This document shows positions 17,373 through 25,923 of a stretch of 34,723 bases of DNA, one piece after another. Position 1 is the stretch's first letter, and each line of letters opens with the position of its first letter. The stretch is from Nitrospira sp. UW-LDO-01. Its GTDB lineage: Bacteria; Nitrospirota; Nitrospiria; Nitrospirales; Nitrospiraceae. Made by a program: the position numbers and the translations under genes. The notes beneath the pieces are model-generated. The model saw only the letters and a program-made list of their open reading frames with translations. It ran no database searches and was not told the origin of the DNA. Location of the stretch: contig NIUT01000186.1 in assembly GCA_002254365.1 (NCBI GenBank), positions 1-34,723 of the forward strand. The letters are read 5' to 3'.

Positions 17373-18251
17373 TCACGTCGGCACGTCTCCCCGTGAAAGC
17401 TGAAAAGGCCTTGGTGAAAAAGCTAGGTCTCGTGCGGCATCGCCATGATCAAATACCAAGTCACGGTTCATGCGTTCGGCCATTTCCGTCGTCCAATTGC
17501 GGTATCGCGGCAGCCGACGAAGTACCGTCACCGCCAGACGAAAGAGCCATCGGGGAATGGTCGCCAGCCGTGGGTCTTTACCAAGAGCAACAAAAATGCG
17601 GCGAACCATCTCCCTGTAGGACAAAGTTTCGCCGCCTGAGAGATTATACGCCCGATTCCCAGCCACAGGCACCGTGATGGCTGACACGCAGGCCATTGCA
17701 ACATCCTCCACATGCACAGGCTGACGCAAGCCATCAGCCTGTCCCAACAACGGGAAAAATCCCCATCGATGTGCAAAGCAGGCAATCTCCGTCACATTCT
17801 TGTCCCGCCCAAACCCATAGATCAACGTCGGGCGTAAAATCACCCACTCAACTCCGTGAGCCTCTGCCCACGTACGCAGAGCCTGCTCACCGGCCTGCAG
17901 TCCTCCCACCAGCGCCTGTTCGTCCTCATCTGGCGAAGCCTTCTTTGTGAGAAGGCTCGTCGATGACAGGGCCACCACTCGACGAGCACCACTCGACCCT
18001 ATGAGCGGAAAATACTCCGGCAGCACCCAAATCGGAGCGACACATACCCATTCCGTGATGGATGGAACTTCACGAGAGGCAACCACAGAAGGCGAGAGCT
18101 GCAACCACGTCACCGTTGATTCAGCGTTGCCAGCATATGCAGACCTGGAGAAGGCAACGATCTGGCGGCCACTTTCCCTCAGTCGCCGAATCGCGCATTC
18201 GCCGACAAAACTCTGTGCCCCGAGCACCCCGATCTTGGACGATTCATCCAC
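17373..18251 (-). CDS. Atypical short-chain dehydrogenase / NAD-dependent epimerase-like protein
   Basis: Extended or atypical SDR of about 292 residues. The nucleotide-binding start IGVLGAQSFVGECAIRRL has the G-x-x-G-x-x-x-x-G pattern. WVILRPTLIYG, HVEDVAMAC and NLSGGETLSYREMVRRIF are typical of the sugar-nucleotide epimerase branch. The canonical Tyr-x-x-x-Lys catalytic pair is not evident, so it may reduce or isomerise a non-standard substrate or be a complex-I NDUFA9-like SDR. I chose the GTG at 18251, which overlaps the preceding GT2 stop by 8 bp. The longer TTG start at 18311 would overlap by 68 bp. Confidence 0.75.
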   Translation of the reverse strand: MDESSKIGVLGAQSFVGECAIRRLRESGRQIVAFSRSAYAGNAESTVTWLQLSPSVVASREVPSITEWVCVAPIWVLPEYFPLIGSSGARRVVALSSTSLLTKKASPDEDEQALVGGLQAGEQALRTWAEAHGVEWVILRPTLIYGFGRDKNVTEIACFAHRWGFFPLLGQADGLRQPVHVEDVAMACVSAITVPVAGNRAYNLSGGETLSYREMVRRIFVALGKDPRLATIPRWLFRLAVTVLRRLPRYRNWTTEMAERMNRDLVFDHGDAARDLAFSPRPFQLSRGDVPT

Positions 18252-19143
18252 GTTGAATCCCAAGATGCCGCAAGGTGGACAATGCGAAGTGATATGGGGC
18301 GATGATACCAAAGCGCAGCCAGATGCCTAACGCCACCAGCCACATCAATGGGCCTGGGTACTGATGCTGAAAAAACTTGCGATAAAACCGCATCATCCCA
18401 CGATGCTTATGCCATTCGACAAATATGGGTCGAGAGCGGCTGCACACCCCTTGATCATGCACAACTCTCGCATCGGGCACGAACATGATTTTCCACCCCT
18501 TGCGCCGTAACGCCATGCACAAGTCAAGATCTTCACAGTGCAGGAAATAGCCTTCATCCCAGGATCCGACATCTCGCATCACTTCCCGACGAACCAACAT
18601 ACAGGCACCTGAAATTGCCTCGACCTCAATAGGCTGAATCGGCAACGGTTGCTTATGTAAGTGAAAATCGAGAAACAAGCGTGGCCATCGAGCTGCCAAA
18701 CGAGACAACCCAAATGCTCGCACAAGAGACCGCCAAGGCGTTGGAATAGCCCGCCGCCCCCCCACTTGTTCCGATCCATCGGGATTCATCAATAAACCAC
18801 CCACCATTCCTACATCTGGATTATCGTCTAGCACCCGCATCAGATGCTTCACTGTGTCCGATGTCAGCATACAATCGGGGTTAAGAAAGAACAGGCAACT
18901 GCTAATGGAATGTTCAGCCCCGATATTGCAAGCCGCTGCAAATCCAAGATTCTCTCGATTACGAATAATCTTTAACCTTCGATCACCAGGAAACGCTGTT
19001 GCAAGCTTTGCTAAACTATCGTCGCTTGAGGCATTATCGACCACAACCACTTCATCCACCTGACTTAAGGCAGATGAGGCGCAGGCCCCAAGAAAGTCAC
19101 CCGCATTATAATTTACGGTTATCACTGATACGGTATTGGACAT
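18244..19143 (-). CDS. GT2-family glycosyltransferase (WbbL/rhamnosyltransferase-like)
   Basis: A 299-residue GT-A fold glycosyltransferase. It begins with VSVITVNYNAGDFL, followed by EVVVVDNASSDDSL (nucleotide-binding acidic residues), NLGFAAACNIGAE and FFLNPDCML, where N-P-D replaces the usual D-x-D as in WbbL-type rhamnosyltransferases. VEAISGACMLVRREV and GYFLHCEDLDLCMALRRKGW form the acceptor-side blocks. The C-terminus (PLMWLVALGIWLRFGIIA) is hydrophobic and probably membrane-associated. It likely adds one sugar to a lipid-linked surface glycan. The sugar donor is unknown, since no rhamnose genes are nearby. Confidence 0.9.
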   Translation of the reverse strand: MSNTVSVITVNYNAGDFLGACASSALSQVDEVVVVDNASSDDSLAKLATAFPGDRRLKIIRNRENLGFAAACNIGAEHSISSCLFFLNPDCMLTSDTVKHLMRVLDDNPDVGMVGGLLMNPDGSEQVGGRRAIPTPWRSLVRAFGLSRLAARWPRLFLDFHLHKQPLPIQPIEVEAISGACMLVRREVMRDVGSWDEGYFLHCEDLDLCMALRRKGWKIMFVPDARVVHDQGVCSRSRPIFVEWHKHRGMMRFYRKFFQHQYPGPLMWLVALGIWLRFGIIAPYHFALSTLRHLGIQRG

Positions 19144-19168
19144 TGATCATGTCTTAAGATTGCTTGCT

Positions 19169-19184
19169 CCGCATGGTGATGCGG
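19169..19184. repeat. GC-rich hairpin upstream of the GT2 gene
   Basis: Arms CCGCAT (19169-19174) and ATGCGG (19179-19184) pair perfectly around a 4-nt loop. It lies in the 264-bp gap between wzt and the GT2 gene at 18244, 26 bp before the GT2 start. It lacks a T-run on the minus strand, so it could equally be a leader hairpin or a weak terminator of the wzm-wzt transcript. No clear promoter was recognised in the rest of the gap. Confidence 0.3.
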
Positions 19185-19407
19185 GGAATGACCCACCAGA
19201 ACTCAGCTTGATCAGCATCTTGGTCTCTCAGCAAACCCCGCTAGACCTTTAATGAAGACCTAGAACACGCTAGGCCTACGCACGCAACCAGCAGACTGGC
19301 GTGTAAAGACTCTACAGGGGAACTCGGGGGAGAACTACTTTTCACTTCAGGGTATGACGATGGTTCCACTTGTGCTCTTCGGCTTGGTTCGTTTACTCGG
19401 CGACCAA

Positions 19408-20736
19408 CTACGTTGCAGTTAGCCTTTGCACCTTAGCCACATACTCCAAATTAACAAACCCATAACACCCAGGCGTGTCGGCAAATTTCAGTTTGGCAAG
19501 AGAGCGCCGCACATCCAGGAAGGTCTTCTCCCCAGTCTGTACATGGTGGCAACCGATGTTGAGGAAATACTCTCCGCCAACGACGTGTGAGCGCCAATGC
19601 AGCCGCACGAGCACGCATTCGCCGGCCGCTGCGGTCAGGTAAGGGCCTTCTGCCATTTCCGAGTTGGTGCCCGCAATGTAGGTTCCGTCCACCGATACCA
19701 GCGCGAAACCAAAGGAGACTCGCTCTAGGCTCTCTCGAAAATGCAGTTTTACCAGCAACTCGACCTCCGCATGCTCGGGGATCTCAGGCGGATCGATCAT
19801 GTCGCCGACCACAATCTCAAAATCAACCAGCCCGACCGCTCCGCTGCCCATTCTCGTTTCATGCGGGTTGTACGCAGCCCTACTCGCCGTATAATCCGTC
19901 GGGTCCGATGTCAGAATGTGCCGCTGTCCGACTACGACACGGCTCTTCACTTCAGCCTGTTGATCAGGCAAATCGACCGTTTCCTGGTGAGGCACCTGAT
20001 TACCGAACAGCAGTGCATGATAGTGCGTGACCGCCTCGGAGATAGGGCCGACATGTACCACTCTCCCTGCATCGATAACCACTCCGCGGTGGCAGATTCG
20101 CAAAAGCGTATCAGTTGCATGTGAAACAACCAAAACAGTCTTCCCTTGCTCCATGAAATCACGGATTTTCTGGTAACAACGATGTTGAAACCGTGCGTCA
20201 CCGACGCTCAGCGCTTCATCGACGATCAGTATCTCAGGATCGACGTGAATCGCGGCAGCGAAAGCAACCCGCACGAACATGCCAGAAGAATACGTCTTGA
20301 CCGGTTGATCAAAGAATTCTCCGATATCGGCAAACGCCTCGATTTCTGGCAACCCTCTCAACATCTCGCGGCGCGAGATTCCCATAATGGCACCGTTGAG
20401 GATTACGTTCTCCCGTCCGGTGAACTCAGGATTAAAGCCAGCCCCCAACTCCAGGAGAGCAGAGATACGTCCATTTACCACAACCTCGCCATGCGTCGGG
20501 TGCATCACCGAACAAATGACCTGCAATAAGGTCGACTTTCCTGAGCCGTTGCGCCCCAAAATACCGATGACCTCTCCGCGACAAATATCGAAACTCACAC
20601 CCTGCAGTGCCCAGAATTCCCGGTGATATTGTTTCCGAAATGGGTGAAGTGCTTCGAAGAGTCGCTCTTTGGATGAGGAGAAGAGCCGAAATTTCTTGGC
20701 GACCTCCCGAACGGAAATGGCTATCTCCTCCCTCAT
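19408..20736 (-). CDS. wzt: Polysaccharide ABC exporter ATPase with carbohydrate-binding C-terminus (Wzt)
   Basis: ATPase of a Wzm/Wzt exporter that carries lipid-linked glycan across the inner membrane. Walker A is GRNGSGKST (61-69), the signature is YSSGM (149-153) and Walker B is ILIVDEAL (169-176), with the switch histidine in LVVSHATDT. Residues about 270-440 form an added beta-sandwich of the Wzt C-terminal type. In E. coli O8/O9a this domain recognises a terminal cap on the polymer before export. The 442 residues match long Wzt proteins, so substrate-specific export of a modified glycan is likely. The gene starts 10 bp after wzm. Confidence 0.95.
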   Translation of the reverse strand: MREEIAISVREVAKKFRLFSSSKERLFEALHPFRKQYHREFWALQGVSFDICRGEVIGILGRNGSGKSTLLQVICSVMHPTHGEVVVNGRISALLELGAGFNPEFTGRENVILNGAIMGISRREMLRGLPEIEAFADIGEFFDQPVKTYSSGMFVRVAFAAAIHVDPEILIVDEALSVGDARFQHRCYQKIRDFMEQGKTVLVVSHATDTLLRICHRGVVIDAGRVVHVGPISEAVTHYHALLFGNQVPHQETVDLPDQQAEVKSRVVVGQRHILTSDPTDYTASRAAYNPHETRMGSGAVGLVDFEIVVGDMIDPPEIPEHAEVELLVKLHFRESLERVSFGFALVSVDGTYIAGTNSEMAEGPYLTAAAGECVLVRLHWRSHVVGGEYFLNIGCHHVQTGEKTFLDVRRSLAKLKFADTPGCYGFVNLEYVAKVQRLTAT

Positions 20737-20746
20737 GGATGGCAGC

Positions 20747-21568
20747 TCACATCACGTCGGGAAATTCAGGTTGCAAGCGGCGAAACGTGTAACTCCCCAC
20801 CATAAATACCAGTGTGCTAACCAACCAGAAATAGAGCGTTGCCCCGACGCTCGGCCACGCAGCTGAGTCAAAAATCAACAAACCTCGATACCCTTCGATG
20901 ATGTAATAAAGCGGATTAAAAAACAGTAAGTTGTGGTAGTTAGGCGGCATGATTTCTGGTGACCAAACAATTGGTGTGATCCAGAACCACATATTAAGGA
21001 TGATGGCCAGACCATGACCAATATCCCGATAGAATACTTGGAGGGCAGCGAGCAGCCATCCAAAGCCCAGCAACAACATACAACTGCAGACAAAGAAATA
21101 GACGACCGCGAGCCGCTCCACTCGAAATGCAACTCCGTAGAAAACGAGCAAGCCGGTGAAGATAAGCAGAAAAATGGCGTGCGCCCCTCCTCCTGAAACA
21201 AGGTGCACAAAAGGCAATGTTTCCGTCGGGAACACTGTCTTCTTGACAAGATGAGGGTTACTGGTAATCGACTTTGTGATGGCCTGCAGCGTTTCGTTAA
21301 AGAAGAGCCACGGGATTAACCCACAAACGAACCAGAGAATAAACGGGGCATTAGCAGGGCCTTGCGCCCGGAATCCGACTGCAAAAACAAAATAAAAAAT
21401 CACCACTATTGCAACGGGATGGATAAATGCCCAGCATATGCCTCCTATAGTGCCAGCATAGCGAGTTTCCAAATCACGCAGGGCCAGCGCCCAGATCATG
21501 CTGCGATACCGCACTAAACTGCGTGGAAGCTTCCCCAGATCAGAACGGGTTGAAACACCTGTCTTCAA
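20747..21568 (-). CDS. wzm: Polysaccharide ABC exporter permease (Wzm)
   Basis: A 273-residue ABC-2 type integral membrane protein with about six hydrophobic segments, for example IVVIFYFVFAVGF, FILWFVCGLIPWLFF, IFLLIFTGLLVFYG and VYFFVCSCMLLLGFG. MIWALALRDLETRYAGTIGG near the start is the usual interfacial helix of this family, and PEIMPPNYHNLLFFNPLYYI near the end is also conserved. The predicted start is TTG at 21568, since an ATG 24 codons later would remove the expected N-terminal tail. A purine-rich stretch (AGAGGGGAAGAG) stands upstream. It partners with the wzt product. Confidence 0.93.
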   Translation of the reverse strand: MKTGVSTRSDLGKLPRSLVRYRSMIWALALRDLETRYAGTIGGICWAFIHPVAIVVIFYFVFAVGFRAQGPANAPFILWFVCGLIPWLFFNETLQAITKSITSNPHLVKKTVFPTETLPFVHLVSGGGAHAIFLLIFTGLLVFYGVAFRVERLAVVYFFVCSCMLLLGFGWLLAALQVFYRDIGHGLAIILNMWFWITPIVWSPEIMPPNYHNLLFFNPLYYIIEGYRGLLIFDSAAWPSVGATLYFWLVSTLVFMVGSYTFRRLQPEFPDVM

Positions 21569-21587
21569 CTAATCTCTTCCCCTCTTT

Positions 21588-22415
21588 CTAACCATCGCAG
21601 ACATCCTGCACAGATACACAGCTTAGTCGACAGTCCGCCACAACCTCGCCGTAGCCTAGTGAGGTGCACAATGCATCAAGGTCAGGCGCATGATGGAACT
21701 TAAGAAAGTTGATCATGTCATAATGATGTGCCCCCAGAACCTCACCGTGACTCCCAGGTATCCCCTTTCTGAAATGTGCTCCGGTCCCACCTCGGGATGC
21801 CCGCGCCTCGCGCATAGCCCCAAGGCTGGAACTGTCGAGCAGTATCTTCATCGATTCAGGCGAGACCCTCGCATCAAGGAATGATGCCAGACAATTGACC
21901 TCCCTGCCCTTATCCATCACTAAGCGGTCGTAGACCATAATATGACACGGATACTCACGAGACCAACGTAGCATTTCTTGGATTTGATGCAAGTAGTAGC
22001 CAAAGCCATGCCAATGGAACTCTTTCGATGTCGCTCCGCAGAGCACCAACGATATCCCCTGGTCTACAGTCATACGAGCAAAGTACTCGGCCGTCCTCGT
22101 CCCGTGTCCGATTTCCTTGTCCACATCAAGCGCAAAATGGAAATACTGAGAGACTGCAAGGTCATAGATGTTGCGGACAAGAAAGATGGGTCTTGCACCA
22201 GCTTCAACAATACGCCGCTTGACCTGCTCGCTCGGCACATTGTGCCAAATGAAAAACTGGCCAGGCTCAAAGACAATGGGCTTAGCACTCTCATAATCTG
22301 CGCCAGCCGACATATCAGGCGTCAGAATATCTAGGCCTGTCATGCCCTCGATGAGATGTTCGAGCAGCTTTGTTCCTGACTTGAATACAGTCGCGACAAA
22401 AATCGGCTTCGTCAT
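21588..22415 (-). CDS. PAPS-dependent sulfotransferase-like protein 1
   Basis: A 275-residue protein of the Sulfotransfer_1 fold. The 5'-phosphosulfate loop is FKSGTKLL (residues 11-18), close to the P-K-S-G-T consensus. The 3'-phosphate site is VRNIYDLAVSQYFHF with R81, D85 and S89. The C-terminal GTGAHFRKGIPGSHGEV resembles the R-K-G-x-x-G loop that closes over PAPS. It would transfer sulfate to a hydroxyl or amine of a sugar. A cytosolic location is expected, before export by Wzm/Wzt, whose gene follows 19 bp downstream. AAAGG precedes the ATG at 22415. The acceptor is unknown. Confidence 0.85.
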   Translation of the reverse strand: MTKPIFVATVFKSGTKLLEHLIEGMTGLDILTPDMSAGADYESAKPIVFEPGQFFIWHNVPSEQVKRRIVEAGARPIFLVRNIYDLAVSQYFHFALDVDKEIGHGTRTAEYFARMTVDQGISLVLCGATSKEFHWHGFGYYLHQIQEMLRWSREYPCHIMVYDRLVMDKGREVNCLASFLDARVSPESMKILLDSSSLGAMREARASRGGTGAHFRKGIPGSHGEVLGAHHYDMINFLKFHHAPDLDALCTSLGYGEVVADCRLSCVSVQDVCDG

Positions 22416-22437
22416 TTCGATGACCTTTCAACGAGGC

Positions 22438-23286
22438 TCATAGCTGGTACCCTAGTGCCTGGAAGTTGTCTTTGGCTTCACGACTAACGATCTTTTCAAA
22501 TGCCTCGATCTGCCAGTCCGGCCATGACTGCCTAAGCTCAGCCGGATGCGCACGCAGAGTGGTCTCACCACGAAAAGGACGCCAGACCCACGTATAAATT
22601 TGGTCCAGCAATTGTTCACCATAGCTGACCCGACCGTGCGTCAGATAGCCAACGATTTCGCAAAACAGATCGCGACTGCGGACAACTTCCTCAATTGGAA
22701 TTTGCCGAATTGGCATCTTCGTGTCCCCGACCACATCGTTCATCTTTAGGAGCCCTTGATATGTCGTCCACACTGCAACATCAGTCTTCTCGTACGGCTT
22801 GAGTCCCAAACGCTTAAATAGTTCGTGATCACAGGCATACCGCCACTCATGTTCCAGTGGCCCCATTTCACCGCCCAACATCCGCATGTTCGTCACACGC
22901 CACCTGACGTGAAAAAACAGCCAGGCATAAGGATGACGGGTAAGCTGAACGATGCGCACGATATTCGGCCAGGTCTCCAACACCGGCTGCATCATCGTCG
23001 CCCGGTAAGAGTAGCAGTCGCCGATTGCAGTATACGTCATGCCGACATCAGCGATAAATCGGGAATACTTAATAAGGTCCGGGCGTTGCGCCCGCGTACG
23101 TTCCTCCGGAAAATACTTAGGTCGTGACCCCTCATTGGCCAAATAGGTCATCACCTCAGGACTCGCATTAATGGCTTTGACGAACCAGGAAAACCAGTGA
23201 TCCGCGGCATATCCCCAGGAAGTCACGTAGAATACGTGGCTCAGTGCATCGTTGACGCTGCTCCCATCAATCGGATTGGTAGCCAT
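22438..23286 (-). CDS. Divergent sulfotransferase-like protein 2
   Basis: A 282-residue protein that looks like a distant sulfotransferase. FYVTSWGYAADHWFSWFVKA (residues 19-38) occupies the place of the PAPS loop but lacks the K-S-G-T core. IVQLTRHPYAWLFF (R117) matches the 3'-phosphate site. The C-terminal pattern (DWQIEAFEKIVSREAKDNFQALGY) is the usual sulfotransferase ending. Loss of the lysine makes normal PAPS catalysis uncertain. It could be a specialised sulfotransferase or a non-catalytic partner of the neighbour 22 bp downstream, with which it shares little sequence. GGGGGGAAG stands immediately before its ATG. Confidence 0.65.
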   Translation of the reverse strand: MATNPIDGSSVNDALSHVFYVTSWGYAADHWFSWFVKAINASPEVMTYLANEGSRPKYFPEERTRAQRPDLIKYSRFIADVGMTYTAIGDCYSYRATMMQPVLETWPNIVRIVQLTRHPYAWLFFHVRWRVTNMRMLGGEMGPLEHEWRYACDHELFKRLGLKPYEKTDVAVWTTYQGLLKMNDVVGDTKMPIRQIPIEEVVRSRDLFCEIVGYLTHGRVSYGEQLLDQIYTWVWRPFRGETTLRAHPAELRQSWPDWQIEAFEKIVSREAKDNFQALGYQL

Positions 23287-23297
23287 CTTCCCCCCGA

Positions 23298-24719
23298 CTA
23301 TCGATCAAGGTCTTCAATAATTTGCAGGGCACGATGATGCCAGCAATGCCGCTGCCGAATACATTCGACTGCTTGCATGCCAACGCGTATACGCCCCTCC
23401 GAATCTTTCAGCCAGCGCGTCGCGTCCTCGTGAAAGCTTTCAACCGTATATCGTCCATAATGCACGTCGGGCTCAAACTCCGTGAGCATACCCCCGGCCT
23501 TGGTATCATGCGGTGAATCATGCATGAATATGAAGCCGCCGACCGCCATGCATTCAAGTGTCCGGCTGTGAAGTCCAAGTCCATGGGTATTGTTGCTGAG
23601 ATTGATCTTCGATCGGCAATAAACGCTGAGCAACTCACCGATGCTTTCAATAACACCCTTGTAGTAGGGTCGGGTGAAGTCATGCAAGGCAAGGCCCGAG
23701 CCATACAGCTCAAGCGAATCTGTGACACCTGCTGCGAGCTGGATCAGCAACCTGCGATCCATGATGCGTGGATACGATTGGGCAAAGTAGCTGGTCGCCC
23801 TAGCAAGAGGGCTAAGGCCGTCGGATGCGAAGTACGTTCCCTCTTTGGCAAGGAAGCGGAACACTCGTGCCTTGAAGTCTCCCCGCCCATTGAAGCGCGC
23901 AGCATACGGCTTCAACAACCTGGACAGCGTATCGGGCTCTTCAACTATTGCCTTTCCTGGCGGTTCCATCGGCACATCGGAAAACGTCTTTGACAGCTCG
24001 CCCATGGCATCGGCCAGCATATGAATATCGAGTTCGCCTCGCAAGGGGCGATAGAACCCTTCGACAACCTGCGCGATTGCAAGAAGTGCTGCATACGGAA
24101 CGTAGTCCACCGGCACATACTTGTTGAATAACAATCGACGTACTGCCCAGATCCCTTTTGAACGGCCCAAGCATGGGACGCCTCCAATCAGCTTGTCGAT
24201 ATACCACAGCAAGTCAGTACGCAGGCTTGGAGTGAGCGCAACGGGCGGCGGCAAAGCGCCGCACAGTGACATGTCTATATCCTGTACCAAACCCCGGCGT
24301 GAGAAGTTTAGCGTGGCCTCGTCAACTCCGGTAAACAGACTACCCACGCGACAAGGGATGGGGGTGACAAGACCGAGCACTGCGGCATCACCGAGCGCAT
24401 AGAGTATATCGTCCCCCCGAAAACGCTCTGCAAAGCCCGAGAGAGTTTCCGGAAACACATCCTGAAACCATGCCACATGCCGTACAATTTTCGGTAGCGG
24501 CACGGCAAGATCACGCGTCCGATTAATCTGGATCACCGTGTCGATGGACAAACTCTGACAAGCTTGGTACAACTCCACTGCCGAAAGCGGCGTTGGCATC
24601 GCGCCTGCGAAATGGCCGATCCTGTTGAAACCATCCGCAAGCCCCTGAACCATCCGCTGATCATACGGGCTCGCGACATTCGGCGTAATTAATATGCGCC
24701 TGGACTTTGATGTGCTCAT
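23298..24719 (-). CDS. CgeB-like glycosyltransferase family protein
   Basis: A 473-residue cytosolic protein. The C-terminal third fits a GT-B-type glycosyltransferase of the CgeB/Glyco_trans_1_2 group: YYKGVIESIGELLSVYCRSK, INLSNNTHGLGLHSRTLE, then CMAVGGFIFMHDSPHDT and a terminal HHRALQIIEDL. The N-terminal two thirds (ILITPNVASPYDQRMVQGLADGF onward) should be the acceptor domain but are not recognisable in detail. I chose the ATG at 24719, which overlaps the upstream GT2 stop as ATGA, over a longer frame at 24806 that would overlap by 91 bp. Expected role: sugar addition during glycan assembly. Confidence 0.75.
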   Translation of the reverse strand: MSTSKSRRILITPNVASPYDQRMVQGLADGFNRIGHFAGAMPTPLSAVELYQACQSLSIDTVIQINRTRDLAVPLPKIVRHVAWFQDVFPETLSGFAERFRGDDILYALGDAAVLGLVTPIPCRVGSLFTGVDEATLNFSRRGLVQDIDMSLCGALPPPVALTPSLRTDLLWYIDKLIGGVPCLGRSKGIWAVRRLLFNKYVPVDYVPYAALLAIAQVVEGFYRPLRGELDIHMLADAMGELSKTFSDVPMEPPGKAIVEEPDTLSRLLKPYAARFNGRGDFKARVFRFLAKEGTYFASDGLSPLARATSYFAQSYPRIMDRRLLIQLAAGVTDSLELYGSGLALHDFTRPYYKGVIESIGELLSVYCRSKINLSNNTHGLGLHSRTLECMAVGGFIFMHDSPHDTKAGGMLTEFEPDVHYGRYTVESFHEDATRWLKDSEGRIRVGMQAVECIRQRHCWHHRALQIIEDLDR

Positions 24720-25849
24720 CTGACTTGCCGACTCATTCCAACAGCAACCTTGCACGCACGAGATACGATTGTCGGATTCCATAATCGATCCCGCACTACA
24801 ACCCACCGATATGTAATGATCCTATACCAAAGCATCGGTAAAACATCGAAGGGTCGCAGGATTAAAAAAGCCATTAGGGTCCTGCTCCTAGCACTTCGCA
24901 GAAACCGCCAAAGTACGCCCAGCCATTTGCATGCCCCCTGCTCCCAGGCACCGCCGATATCAGGCCATTCATTCTCCCTTAGGGCACGGATGGCCGAGAA
25001 CCGAATACGACGACGCGTACGCTCGATAAACTGCTGACTAAACAAAGCTGGAGACAATTGGGGACCTTTGTCCGCTATGCCTTGCAACAACGTCGTCTCC
25101 AAATGCGCATGATCGGTTAAGGTCTTCCACAAGTATCCGCCATCGTGTCGCCGCATTACACCAAATGGAGCCGGACAGAATATGGCACCTTTGAGGCTAG
25201 ATATAGTCAATGCAGCAAATAGATCCGCAAGACCTCGGTACTCCAGATCAAACCCCCCGATGCCCTGGAGGGTTTCCCGATGGAACAACATGGTTGTCCC
25301 AGTGAACCAGCTTCCCACTCTGTTGGCCAAACCTACACATTCCTTCGGCGTAAAGCCTGTCTCTTGAGTAGCCACGACAGCAGACGGGAATACCTGCTCG
25401 TAGTTACCCTCCGCATCCGCCGACCAAACCATTGCCGACCACAAGCCCGTCGGCCCTAATCTGGCTATCGCAGTTTTTGCATGAGCCAATATCTCTCCAT
25501 CAAGATGGTCGTTCGACGCAAGAAAAAGCACGTAGTCACAGGTCACATACTGAAGGCCAACGTTGAGGGCGGCCATTGTCCCCACACGTTGCGAATTCAC
25601 AACAATCTGCGCTCCAGACACTCCATTCAGGTACCGCGCAGCCACGGCGACGCTTTCATCGGTCGAACCATCGTCAACAAGAATGATCTGATCAGGTCGC
25701 AGGACGAGACCAAGAACGGATTCAAGACATGCAGGGAGGTACTGGGAATCGTTGTAATTCGGAATAACGATGGCTACGGTCGGCTGACTGCGCTTCGTCA
25801 CCACTCTCTTCCAACTTGGTTGGCGGCTCTCATGCAATAGCCCATGCAC
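24716..25849 (-). CDS. GT2-family glycosyltransferase
   Basis: A 377-residue GT-A glycosyltransferase. TVAIVIPNYNDSQYLPACL (24-42), QIILVDDGSTDESVAVA, VGTMAALNVGL and DYVLFLASNDHL are the donor-binding blocks, with N-D in place of D-x-D. VGSWFTGTTMLFHRETLQGIGGFD forms the acceptor region. The C-terminus is hydrophobic and basic, suggesting membrane contact. The start is a GTG at 25849 with TTGAGGTA just upstream; no in-frame ATG exists near the N-terminus. It is coupled by a 4-bp ATGA overlap to the CgeB-like glycosyltransferase gene, so the two probably act in one assembly sequence. Confidence 0.88.
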   Translation of the reverse strand: MHGLLHESRQPSWKRVVTKRSQPTVAIVIPNYNDSQYLPACLESVLGLVLRPDQIILVDDGSTDESVAVAARYLNGVSGAQIVVNSQRVGTMAALNVGLQYVTCDYVLFLASNDHLDGEILAHAKTAIARLGPTGLWSAMVWSADAEGNYEQVFPSAVVATQETGFTPKECVGLANRVGSWFTGTTMLFHRETLQGIGGFDLEYRGLADLFAALTISSLKGAIFCPAPFGVMRRHDGGYLWKTLTDHAHLETTLLQGIADKGPQLSPALFSQQFIERTRRRIRFSAIRALRENEWPDIGGAWEQGACKWLGVLWRFLRSARSRTLMAFLILRPFDVLPMLWYRIITYRWVVVRDRLWNPTIVSRACKVAVGMSRQVR

Positions 25850-25923
25850 TACCTCAAGGGGTAATGGTCACAACGTGCCTTTTAATAAAACAGGTACTCC
25901 TCCTCGAACGCCTGGGATCTGCG

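Noticed and set aside
19144-19407. A hidden small gene or mobile-element remnant in the wzt/GT2 gap
   Set aside because: No open frame with a start signal and no terminal repeats could be found by eye; only a short hairpin is supported.
24720-24806. Longer N-terminus of the CgeB-like glycosyltransferase
   Set aside because: The extra 29 residues are cysteine-rich, overlap the upstream GT2 gene, and the ATG at 24719 makes a normal 4-bp coupled overlap.
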